Shown here piece after piece: positions 14,501 through 21,676 of a stretch of DNA of 64,000 nucleotides. The position numbers were made by a program, and so were the translations under genes. The stretch lies in assembly GCF_918797505.1 (NCBI RefSeq), contig NC_092796.1:59054851-59118850 (forward strand). Direction: 5' to 3'. Numbering within the stretch: position 1 is the stretch's first letter; each line of letters begins with the position of its first letter. The notes below the pieces were generated by a model. That model was not told where the DNA came from and made no database searches. It was given only the letters and a program-made list of their open reading frames with translations. This DNA comes from Bemisia tabaci (lineage: Eukaryota; Arthropoda; Insecta; Hemiptera; Aleyrodidae).

Positions 14501-17500
14501 AGCGCCGCCGCACGGCGGGCGGGCGGCCAGCGCGAAACGCGCATTGGAGCCTACAAACCTAAGTGGATACTTCAAGCATTGTGCAATGCGTGAAGTATCC
14601 ACTTGGGTTTGTAGGCGCGAAACACGCATTGGCGCCTGCAAATCTAAGTGGATACATCAAGCATTGTGCAATGCGTGAAGTATCCACTTAGGTTTGTAGG
14701 CGCCAGTGAGCCTGAATAGTGAAATCGGAGATTTTTAAACGTTGCAATCAAGACACACACCTGAGGTACCTTGAAGCAAAGTCCATTTCGCCAATGAGCT
14801 CTACAACGCTAGCATTATTAAGTAATGTGAGGCTCATCAGCTAAATATACTTTGCTGTTTTTGTTTCAAGATGCCTCATTTATCGTATTTGCCCATCGAT
14901 ATAAAAGTGGATAAACTTACGTGGTGTGGACCGTAAGAATTTAATCTCATCCTCCGATGGACATTTAAAAATGACACTACTTCGAATAGACCTGCTACAT
15001 TCCATTTCGCCAAAGAGTAATTTATTGTTTTTAAAAAATTCTAATATGTCTACTGGAAGCAGGGAATTTTGACATGGAAACCCTGACTTTTTACCTTGTA
15101 CCTGGAGTTCAATTTGAATTGAAATAGATATTCTCAGCGCACAAATTTGAATTCATTTGCTTTAGGAATTGCATTTGTCTTGTCACGTGAGTGGCCTATT
15201 TTCGCCCCGGAAATAACTAATGTATTCGTTTTTATATCTTTCTGACGCAGGGTAATGGCTGCTGCTCTCTCGGCGACAATTGGTAGGGTTGGCGCCCTTC
15301 TAGGCAATTTGGTTTTCGGATTTTTAATAGATACATTCTGCGTCGTGCCGATCATGTTAATGGCAGCACTTTTATTCAGTGAGTAGAAAATCTTGACTTT
15401 CATTTTTTCTCTCTCTCTCTCTTCCTCTCTCTTGTTATTCTTTCTGCTATGGCTTTAAGTTTATTTTAATATTATTTTCCCCTAGTTCCTGAAAATATCT
15501 GATAAGTTATCAAACTAGGTATATATTCCAACTGCCCACCTTTCGATTGGAATTAAAAGAATTAATTCATTAGATACCTATATACATAAGTGCTTAGCTA
15601 AGTTCCTAATTTTATCGATGCATACTCTGGTCATTTAGTCAAGATTCCGAGCCTTATAGGGGTAGAAAAGCATACAACTTTCTTGGCCCAAGCTAGCCTT
15701 CCAAAATATTTCCACAATAATGGGCCACTAGACAAGGTACGAATTTCAGCATTCTGATACATGTTTCTTAATTAAAATTTTACGTAGAATACGACGCGCA
15801 CAACGAAAATTACCGAAATCAACTCCTTCCAAAGATATTTAATGATTCTTGATGCGTGAATTCAAACCACCCGCTCATGAAAACTCAATGCTCTGCGTGA
15901 TTCACATCGTGCGCTAAAAATTATCATGACAGTCTCTGCGATATAAAAGTCTGGCAACCTCAATCTTGACACTTTGGCTCAGCTGTAGCAAATTTTTTAT
16001 AGTTTGAACAACACATGGTGGGAAATGAACATTACTAGATTGAGAAGTTTGTTGAAACCGTTGTAGTGCGCGATTTGACTCACGTAGAGCTTTGAGTTTC
16101 TTGTCAGCGGGCAGTTCAAATTCCTCGGAACCAATGTGAAATAAAAATGTTAATATCTTCGTTTGGATTTTGTTTCATTAGTTTTCGTTGCGCAAATCGT
16201 GCTTTACGTGAAATTTTGGTTAAGAAACATGTATCAGAATGCTTAAATTCGTACCTTGTCTAGTGGTCCATTAACGTCATTGAGCTTCTAATCTACTGAA
16301 TCCAAGCGAGATTAATAGTTTTCTTCTTAGTTTGCCCCTCTCTGATTTTTCCAGTTCTCTTAACCTTGAAACCTGGGCTTCATAGAAATTCAGCCCAGTG
16401 ATTTACTCACATAAGAGAATAACGGAAGAAAACCACTTGAGTAATGTGCATTTCTCTATAGGCTCGAGGACAACGCGGCGATACCCAAGTAGCATTTTTC
16501 AACGGAAAAATCGGGATATATTGCAATTTTATCGGCAATAAAATCGCTAGGGTCATCAACATCTGAGCGATTATCCTCAATTTTATGGGGATAAAATCGC
16601 GATTTTATCGCCAGACAATTTATCGCGATATCTTCGAAATAAAAATCGCGATAAATGGCGATTTAAGGTCGATTTTATCGACGAAAATTGATCGCTTTCT
16701 ATGAACCAAAAATTGCGATGTGTAGTGATTTCATCGCCATATATCGCAATTTTTAAAGCGATAATATCTCGATATATTGCCACCGACATATAATTGCAAT
16801 AACTAATCAATAAAATCGCTATTTATCGCGATCACTGCTACTTGGGTAGGTATGCAATGTACGACATGCATGGGATCCTTACCATGTGCGCCCAGCTCAT
16901 TCCAACCATAGCGCCTTCTAACTTCTACGTAAACAAATTAAACGGTTTAGGTGCCAACGAATACGAGGTCCACTTGGACTGCGTTAAGCAGAAAGAAACC
17001 AAGCCATATATCAGCTATTTCAAAATTTAATCGGGCAATTCAATTTAAAATTGCGGCGCAAAATGTATATTAGCGCCTACGAGACCGTCGGAATACTTCG
17101 CGCATTGCGCGTATACCACGGTGCGCGCTCGACACATATTAGCGCCTACGAGACTGCGTGAATACTTCGCGCATTGCGCGTTCTCTATGGTGTGCTATCT
17201 AGACCGTGTTTAGCAGAGAGGAACCAAGTCACAACAGCTACACTGTCTTTGCAGCTGGGCAATTTAATTTTCGTTTAACAAGAGGCGTTTTTGCGGATTC
17301 TTTTGAAAATTTTAAAAAATTTGCCTCGATGCGCAATGCAGAAAATTTACTGGAATCTGCTCCCAAATCCGCAAAACCGTTTTCATGTAAAAAATTAAAT
17401 TGCTCAGTTTTTAGTAATAGCTAACGTGGCTTTCTATCGTACTTGACGCGATACATTTATTAGTTAGATCGGTGATACCGCGGCAGTAAATTTTGATCAT

Positions 17501-18215
17501 ACCAGTCCTTCGAAACGGTAAAAAACAAGCGTGTCTTTGACCGTTCGGTGAATGTTCGATATGAACGTCGAAACTTACCTCGTTTGAGGCGTAGAATCGA
17601 TAGCGCATGGTCCCGAGGCTCCCTGAACCGAGAAACTGTCAAAAACGAGTGTTTTTGTGCGTTCGGTGAAAGCTCGCAGCAAATGCGCGTTTTTCGCCGA
17701 TCACGCGAACCAGCAGCCTCATGGGGCTTTCTAGATCAGAAAATCTGACTCAGCGGGTCATTTCCAAAGGGACTTCCTTGGTTTCGGCCTTTGACCCCGA
17801 AATATTATTCCATGTAACCCCTGTCGACTTTGCTCGATTTCGGACCGGAGAGACAATTTCGAGATTATGGTTGAATCTTACGTAGTTTGAGGCGTATCGA
17901 TTGCGCATGGTCAAACGGAACTATGTGCATCAAGACATGAGCCCTGAGACCCACAAGAATATAATTATGCGTAACAGGGCTCACGTCATAATGCACATAG
18001 TTCCGTTTGATAGAAATGCGTCCAATTCATCCTCTGATTCGATCCGAATTAGAACGTCCCGATAAACTTTTTTTGTATTCAAAACTCCTCGCACTGATGC
18101 TCCACAATGTTTATAGTTACTTGAAAATAATTCCCTCTGTATCTATTACTTTATTCCAGTGAGCGGTATACTTGCGATGTTCTTACCTGCTACAGGAAAA
18201 GAGGACTTGGACTGA
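2329..18215 (+). CDS. SV2-like major facilitator transporter, C-terminal six exons (5' part outside window)
   Basis: Six exons join in phase: 2329-2567, 8966-9174, 12041-12315, 13777-13936, 15251-15378 and 18160-18215 (stop TGA 18213-18215), about 355 residues. Each has an AG acceptor and a GT donor except the last. The product is the second half of a 12-TM MFS carrier of the synaptic-vesicle-glycoprotein-2 type. Features in order: TM5/6, the cytoplasmic motif PESPKFLL that follows TM6 in sugar-porter/SV2 proteins, a basic central loop, a TM7 segment NTILACLIQFGI, a luminal loop with two cysteines (in VCEV and EHCTE), then TM8-TM12 with DLFPTNLRVMAAAL before TM11, and a short tail ending KEDLD. 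SV2-family members run about 500-740 residues, so the N-terminal half lies upstream of base 1. Family known, substrate unknown: many insect SV2-like proteins are non-neuronal organic-ion-type carriers. Introns total about 15 kb and are packed with transposons. Confidence 0.9.
2603..3650. mobile_element. MITE of the GCCGTATGAAC family interrupted by a second element
   Basis: The left part (2603-2735) matches the left half of the intact copy at 11698-11954. The right end GGCTCATACGGCGTTTTTCC at 3613-3632 matches its right end. Between them sits a nested element, bounded by CACTGAGAAAAAT at 2741 and TTTTTTCAGTGTGT near 3208, with its own long inverted arms. Confidence 0.55.
2741..3208. mobile_element. 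nested CACTGAGAAAA-type foldback element
   Basis: Inverted arms include GTCACCTTCCAGGCAAAGTA (2760) against TACTTTGCCTGGAAGGTGAC (2990). A second hairpin at 3020-3180 pairs GTCAAAAATGTGTCTGGT with ACCAGACACAGTTTTGAC. A related arm pair occurs at 22827 and 23240. Confidence 0.55.
3778..3990. mobile_element. left half of a GCCGTATGAAC-family MITE
   Basis: TGTTAAGGAAGAACGCAGTA followed by the family's interior TTGTCTGAGACTTTTGAAG. No right end was found; it is a truncated copy. Confidence 0.45.
4020..6020. repeat. intron B interval with simple-sequence patches
   Basis: Holds a segment at 4020-4110 shared with the element end at 34198-34300 (AATTTCGAA(G/A)CTTCAAACAC), an AT palindrome at 5035-5090, a Gly-codon-like purine run at 4762-4810, an ATTATCG/TTATCGTGAT-rich patch at 5105-5300 like that inside the 16493-16847 element, and a G16 run at 5435-5450. 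No gene. Confidence 0.4.
5435..5450 (+). repeat. poly(G) run, 16 bases
   Basis: Uninterrupted G16 following ACATAATT. Similar long G/C homopolymers occur at 6705-6727 (C23) and 26307-26332 (G26). Confidence 0.9.
6025..6625. repeat. 'tagacaaagaagacat' dispersed repeat cluster
   Basis: Repeated modules containing TAGACAAAGCTATAGACAAAG in both orientations, with GCTTTGTC(C/T)ATCAA and TTTCAACAATCAGCCC as its partner. Flanking pieces GGTTGCAATGGAC and GTTGCAACCACC fold back on one another. A further cluster lies at 49610-49905. Apparent ORFs across it are not coding. Confidence 0.65.
6705..6727 (+). repeat. poly(C) run, 23 bases
   Basis: C23 directly before ATGGACGGACCTCGATG. It may mark the end of an inserted element, as no copy of the flank was seen elsewhere. 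Confidence 0.9.
7196..7712. mobile_element. GCCGTATGAAC-family MITE with internal foldback insertion
   Basis: The left end CTACCGTGCTAAGGAGGAAC and right end TCCTTAACACGGCGGTA are inverted. Inside, GGGTGCAGAAAGGGAATT (about 7288) pairs with GCCCTTTCTGCACCC (about 7520), marking a nested hairpin element of about 245 bp. Confidence 0.6.
8318..8577. mobile_element. CGCGTTAAGCAGAAAG-type foldback element
   Basis: The left ACCGCGTTAAGCAGAAAGGA is inverted as TTCCTGCTTAACGCGGTT at the right. Inner pairs include GCCACATTAG against AGATGTGGC and CGCGGATTTTTTTT against AAAAAAATCCGC. A rearranged relative covers 16975-17431. Confidence 0.6.
8577..8720. mobile_element. 145-bp palindromic MITE, copy 1
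   Basis: Ends AATTGGACTGCATTTTGCAA and TTGCAAAATGCAGTCCAATT are inverted; the centre holds CCCTGTGCACATAAGTG. Other copies are at 18656-18802 and 32425-32570. Confidence 0.7.
8966..9174 (+). CDS. SV2-like exon B (central cytoplasmic loop, start of TM7)
   Basis: The acceptor is TTATTGCAG. The exon reads VANLKERAPRVSIISIQSKR, a basic Ser-rich loop, then LELFYPPYRKNTILACLIQFGITS. The F/Y-PP-x-x-KNT-L motif entering TM7 is typical of the SV2 family. The donor is AG|GTTAGT, leaving two bases of a split Ser codon that exon C completes. Confidence 0.9.
9229..9672. mobile_element. 444-bp near-perfect palindrome
   Basis: AAGGTGATTCGATGGACGCC at 9229 is mirrored by GGCGTCCATCGAATCACCTT at the right end. 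The two arms of about 205 bp match almost base for base (for example CCACGCCTTT, CGATCTCAAAATTGGAG), separated by a loop of about 25 bp around GGTACTGATATCGAAACTGC. It lies 54 bp after exon B. No ORF of its own; likely a non-autonomous foldback transposon. Confidence 0.8.
10130..10683. mobile_element. foldback element copy 2, itself carrying an insertion
   Basis: The left AGTACATCGAGTCGTAATGT and right ACATTACGACTCTATA correspond to the 1939-2232 element. Relative to that copy, about 245 bp are inserted at CGATTGTT (10253-10497), ending in GAATTGCCCAATTGTT. The insert carries two units of the AGTATTCxCGCAGTCTTGTAGGCGC family also seen at 17060-17190. Confidence 0.6.
10684..11684. mobile_element. 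1-kb foldback transposon (CAGGGTGATCCAAAAG ends)
   Basis: Starts CAGGGTGATCCAAAAGTCCC and ends GGGACTTTTGGATCACCCTG. The two arms of about 480 bp are nearly complementary, so the same 63-codon open frame appears at 10872-11063 (+) and 11303-11494 (-) with two differences. It is not a recognised protein and is probably spurious. The octamer ACTCTATA occurs directly at both edges (10676-10683, 11685-11692), an apparent 8-bp target duplication as in hAT-type elements. It is inserted exactly at the end of the 10130-10683 element. Confidence 0.8.
11698..11954. mobile_element. intact GCCGTATGAAC-family MITE
   Basis: TIRs of about 45 bp: the left has TGCCGAGCTGAGGAAAAACG, and the right reads inverted TGCCGTGCTCAAGAAAAACG. 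257 bp, no ORF. Best-preserved copy of the family (others at 2603, 3778, 7196, 50326, 63051). Confidence 0.75.
12041..12315 (+). CDS. SV2-like exon C (TM7 end, luminal loop, TM8)
   Basis: The acceptor is GGTGTTTCAG. The exon reads YYTLMLWFPELFNRF (end of TM7), a hydrophilic luminal loop holding NSS (a possible N-glycosylation site) and two Cys, then TM8 SHTLIIGLACIPTSLWLPL and the short loop HKLGAKFFL. The donor is G|GTATGC, phase 1. The end of a MITE lies only 86 bp upstream of the acceptor. Confidence 0.9.
12444..12997. mobile_element. 555-bp TIR element (AATGGACCACTAGACAAGGT ends), copy 1
   Basis: The ends AATGGACCACCAGACAAGGT and ACCTTGTCCAGTGGTCCATT are inverted. The interior includes CTCAAAGCTCTACGTGAG and ATGAATCACGTAGAGCATTG. 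Same family as 15719-16272 and 57491-58047 but in opposite orientation to both. No ORF; non-autonomous. Confidence 0.8.
13379..13616. mobile_element. CACTGGGAAAAAA foldback MITE
   Basis: TACACTGGGAAAAAAAAACA is inverted as TGTTTTTTTTCCCCTAGTGTA. The arms continue with GGATCTAGAGTCCAGACTCT against AGAGTCTGGACTTTAGATCC. The internal CTTGATTCAATCAGATTTT also pairs. It lies 161 bp upstream of exon D. Confidence 0.7.
13777..13936 (+). CDS. SV2-like exon D (TM9-TM10)
   Basis: The acceptor is TCTTTCAG. It reads VFCMLVSGGVTVGLYFVQ (TM9) and LLLSCIFEALTSLGISVVYC (TM10), followed by IMVDLFPTNLR, the conserved (D/E)xxPTxxR cytoplasmic motif of MFS carriers after TM10. The donor is AG|GTATGT. Phase 2 splits the Arg codon. 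Confidence 0.9.
14531..14704. repeat. two tandem 85-bp hairpin units
   Basis: Each unit contains CCTACAAACCTAAGTGGATA inverted as TATCCACTTGGGTTTGTAGG around GCATTGTGCAATGC. The second unit follows head to tail 85 bp later. The GGCGCCTACA ends are shared with the repeats at 10380-10460 and 17060-17190. Confidence 0.7.
15251..15378 (+). CDS. SV2-like exon E (TM11)
   Basis: The acceptor is TCTGACGCAG. It reads VMAAALSATIGRVGALLGNL and VFGFLIDTFCVVPIMLMAAL, which is TM11 and the start of TM12. The Gly-rich helix after PTNLR is characteristic. The donor is A|GTGAGT, phase 1. Confidence 0.9.
15719..16272. mobile_element. 555-bp TIR element, copy 2
   Basis: AATGGGCCACTAGACAAGGT at the left, ACCTTGTCTAGTGGTCCATT at the right. 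The interior matches 57491-58047 in the same orientation nearly throughout. Confidence 0.85.
16493..16847. mobile_element. ACCCAAGTAGCA-bounded element with TTATCGCGAT interior
   Basis: Perfect 12-bp ends ACCCAAGTAGCA and TGCTACTTGGGT. The interior is almost entirely short permutations of ATTTTATCGCGATAAA, so nearly any part can pair with any other. No ORF. Confidence 0.7.
16975..17431. mobile_element. composite CGCGTTAAGCAGAAAG-family repeat
   Basis: Starts GGACTGCGTTAAGCAGAAAG. It contains two units of ATTAGCGCCTACGAGAC followed by CATTGCGCGT, then GTGTTTAGCAGAGAGGAACC and a tail similar to the right arm at 8465-8540. It is the inverted counterpart of the insert at 10253-10497. Confidence 0.5.
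17911..18010. mobile_element. about 100-bp hairpin element, copy 1
   Basis: TCAAACGGAACTATGTGCAT pairs with ATGCACATAGTTCCGTTTGA, and CATGAGCCCTG with CAGGGCTCACG. Nearly identical to 55150-55268. Confidence 0.75.
18160..18215 (+). CDS. SV2-like terminal coding exon F
   Basis: The acceptor is TTATTCCAG. The split codon becomes ATG (Met), followed by SGILAMFLPATGKEDLD and TGA. FLPATGKEDL closely follows the usual SV2-like end (a TM12 end, then a (P/L)xT(K/G)xxxL tail). Phase agreement with exon E supports it despite its short length. Confidence 0.88.
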
Positions 18216-18655
18216 AGGATGAGTGTACCTACAGAGGAAGTTGAAGCTCCAATGAAGAAATTAATTTTTTTAGTACATTTATAGCTCTTGGCATACTTGA
18301 TGAGTTTTCTGCATCAAAATCAACCTATCATAGGATCGAAGGTAAAAGAATGCGACTCCCTTCATACATTTCTTGATACACTCCTTGAGAGCATTTAACT
18401 TTTGCTCTTTATTTTCAAAGTGCCAGCAAAACATTCCTACTCCATTACTCATCAATAACTCGGCGATTTGGGATCATCCTCTATTACTTAGTAGAAGACC
18501 AAAAAAAATTTTTTTTACAGACGAATAGAGCAGTAAAATTTTGATTAATATCTTGATTAGTTTGAAAGGTGCTTAAAATTGTAAATATTAGCCTACCAAT
18601 AACTAGTGATAAGTCGAGCTCTCTGTTCGGTACAATTCCTCAAGTGGCATGTTAT

Positions 18656-18802
18656 GATTTGGACTACATTTTGCAATTTGGGACCATAATTTCTATCTCA
18701 TTCGTAAAAACACTTATGTGCATGGGGAAACTAATGGTACATACGTTGTCTCTAAACTGAGCCAGAAATTATAGTTCCTAATTGCAAAATATAGTCCATT
18801 TG
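18656..18802. mobile_element. 145-bp palindromic MITE, copy 2
   Basis: TTGGACTACATTTTGCAATT against AATTGCAAAATATAGTCCA. The centre CACTTATGTGCATGGGGAAA is inverted relative to copies 1 and 3. It falls in the presumed 3' UTR of the SV2-like gene. Confidence 0.65.
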
Positions 18803-20348
18803 AATACCTAGGCCAGTCTTGAGTTAGCAATTTCATCAACCCCACCCTCATTCATTTTACCTGTGTTAATTTTATTTTAATTATATGTTTATTTAATTAC
18901 CTATTAGAGGTGAAACCTGTTGGCCTTTACTCTAAATGCCTTTAAAATCTGTTTTGGTTTTCGCAATGTTGAGAGTATTTTGCCCAAACCTAGGAAATTC
19001 TTGGCAATCCTTTCCTTGAAATAATGTTTCCATTCTGAATATGAGTAATTTCTGAACTGATTGATACCAGGACATTATCTAAGTGTAGGAACTCCCCCGA
19101 AACTTTAGTCAATCATGGGTAGAAAAATTTTCAATCTCAATAAGTACTTGGAGACAGAAATGCTATTAACGCAAGTTTTGGATGATTTCAAACAGAACAA
19201 AATATACTCCAATTGTCATAAACGTGCACAAGAACAAAATACTGACTGCTTAAAGTAGTTTTCTCAACATCTGAATGTAGTTTAAGCTCAGTTGTGATTA
19301 ATTTATTTAATTTTGAAGGAGGTTTGCTTACGAAGACAAAGTCCCGAGTAATACGGATGCATGTTTTACCAAATCCGATATGTACTACAAAATGATCAGA
19401 AGAGTTCATTTACTTTACAATGTATTACAAAAACGAATGCTGATTAAATTAGAATGAAAAAAGTTTGTCTGTTGTTTGGATAGTCATTACTTTCATTCTT
19501 CACAATAGTGTATTTATTATTAATTTACTTGTTAATTATTTATTTCATGTGTAAGTTAGCCCTATCAGATTCAGATTGATATTTTAATTTCTATCGCCTG
19601 TTTTTTAAGTTTGGATGTTTTTTTTTGGCTGCTCAAGTGTTGTCAATGACAGATTGTAGATTAACAGTAAGTTCAACTACCAGTCGTAATAAGATCATCT
19701 TCCGCACCCTTTTCCTGCCTTGTGTGAATTGCTCTTTCCGTCCAAATAATTGAATACAAGTATTTTCGTCCTCCAGCATTCAAGCATCTTACACTTGGAT
19801 CTGCACTTTAAGTAATAAGCCTTAGGAAAATTGAAAAGTGTTATAGAAAAAGGTGCTACTGCCGCTGTCATACAGTTTAATTGAACGTATGCGCCTTATC
19901 ATCCATTCCAATGATGATGCTGAAAGCACCAAGAGAGTTTATTAATGGATTTAGTTGTACATGATAGTTTGTAGCTCGTATTTTCATCAAAAAAAATGTT
20001 TATAACAAAATGACGATACTCTCTAGTACATGTTCCTCTTCAAGGAGCACCGGTTCCTTATATTTGAAAAGGCTGTCGCAATTTATTATCTTTTCCTATT
20101 TCGTTCAAAAAATATCTGGCCACTCCTGTACTTGATCCTCACGCACGGGCACAGTTTCATTTCCATCAATTTGTCTTGCTTTGTAAATAATTTAGCATAA
20201 GTATTTATTAATTTAAACGTACTAGACACATCAATGACCCTACTGATAGGGACAAACATGATGTTCATTTGTGTCATAAGGTAATTGTTAATCTTGTTTT
20301 ATCATTTGTGTATGCAAAGAGGTCTGTGATCATTGTTCATTGCAGAAA

Positions 20349-20354
20349 AATAAA
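20349..20354 (+). terminator. candidate poly(A) signal AATAAA for the SV2-like gene
   Basis: A canonical hexamer with the downstream T/G-rich run TTTGTTCTGCTCGTTTT. It is the first one I found after the stop codon at 18215. Confidence 0.4.
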
Positions 20355-21474
20355 GAAGTTTGTTCTGCTCGTTTTAGAGTAAACATCAAATAGATTTGCC
20401 AGCTTTTGAAGTGTGACAGGGAATCTGCCATCTTGATTTTTGGATCGAAATTAGAAAGTAATGGTGAGGATAGTTGACCACTTGAGCACTCTAGAGGTCA
20501 ACAAATTTACATGACATTCACTCAACCTTTGTTTACTCCACTATACATTAAAGAGACAAAAAGATATGATACATTTGCCTCATTCCAAATTTCGGAAAGT
20601 AATCCATGAGAGTTAGGTTTGCATATTCTTCAATTTACAACTTAAACTCAAATACTATGTGACTTATCCATCCTGTCACCTTCCACCCAAGGAAATGCAT
20701 TTAATTTTCATACCTCTTCAATTCATTTTTTTCATTCATTATTTGTTCGCTGTAATGATTCACTTCATACAAAAATAATGGACGTTGCTACATTTAAATT
20801 GTTATAATGTGAATAAAAATTTACCGTCTAACATCAGACCACTTTGATGTTTCCGGGTTTTTCTAAGTTTTAACATGTCTTCTTTTTTCCCTACTATTGT
20901 GAACAAAGCAAAAACTAGTAAATAATTTAAGTAATATATGTATGCTTCATTTACTTTTTTCTCTTTGAGGTTCTCCCTCTATATATGACAGTTATTAGGA
21001 AATTATTCTCAGTGCGAAATTGGGCGTGATAAGGATTCAGATGTTCCCAAGATCTAATTAAATTATTTGAGAGGAAATCACATTATGACCCGTCTTGAAC
21101 ATGACAATCGAGACTTTTCTTGAAAATTGAGCAAATTCACCTGAAAAAGATGAATTTTGTCCTCCTGATTGAGAAGCTAGAGGGTTAAAAATGAGAGCAG
21201 GCAATGGGAAATTCAGGATAATTGATATATTGCTTTCTATAAAAATTAAAAACCAAATATACAAATAAGAGGATTAACACAAGGATAATAATTAATGTTA
21301 CATAAAAACCATTGTGCATTTTGCAGGAGCTAGCCTGTACATTTGTTCCGCATAAACATTTACACACATACACATGAGATCGAGTGACCAATAAGAATTA
21401 TATGATGCTTGTGAACATATTACTGACCTACAAATAAAAATCGCTTGATTAACATTGAGAAAGAATCAAGAGAC

Positions 21475-21676
21475 TTAATACTTTCGTATCATGCTTGTAT
21501 GACTATTCATATTTTTATAGGCATCAAATCTATCACTTGCAAAAGACATAGGAGTGTTGTTCATCATGCCTGACATTCCACCTGAGAAATCAGAGTTAAG
21601 TGGTGCATTAAACGGAGCATTACTACCAACATTCATGACATTTCGACTCATTCCCATTGGCGCACCACTGGGCCAC
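21475..21676 (-). CDS. SAFB: SAFB terminal exon 18 and stop
   Basis: The acceptor is ATGTTTCCAG. After a split Arg it reads [20 protein letters not shown], a Met/Asn/Gly-rich tail, and ends SHTSMIRKY then TAA (21477-21475). The terminal R-K/R-Y is shared with SAFB proteins. The 3' UTR presumably runs below 21475; the clearest signal is an ATTAAA near 20705 (weak). Confidence 0.92.

Larger units (their letters stand above)
18216..20370 (+). other. probable 3' UTR of the SV2-like gene
   Basis: This is unique-looking AT-rich sequence with no ORF of interest. The first canonical AATAAA on this strand after the stop is at 20349-20354, followed by a T/G-rich stretch. A second AATAAA is near 20812. 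A 145-bp palindromic MITE lies inside (18656-18802). The extent is inferred from the signal only. Confidence 0.4.

Noticed and set aside
14531..14704. CRISPR-like alternating repeats
   Set aside because: Only two units, each a full hairpin with no variable spacer; the host is a eukaryote.
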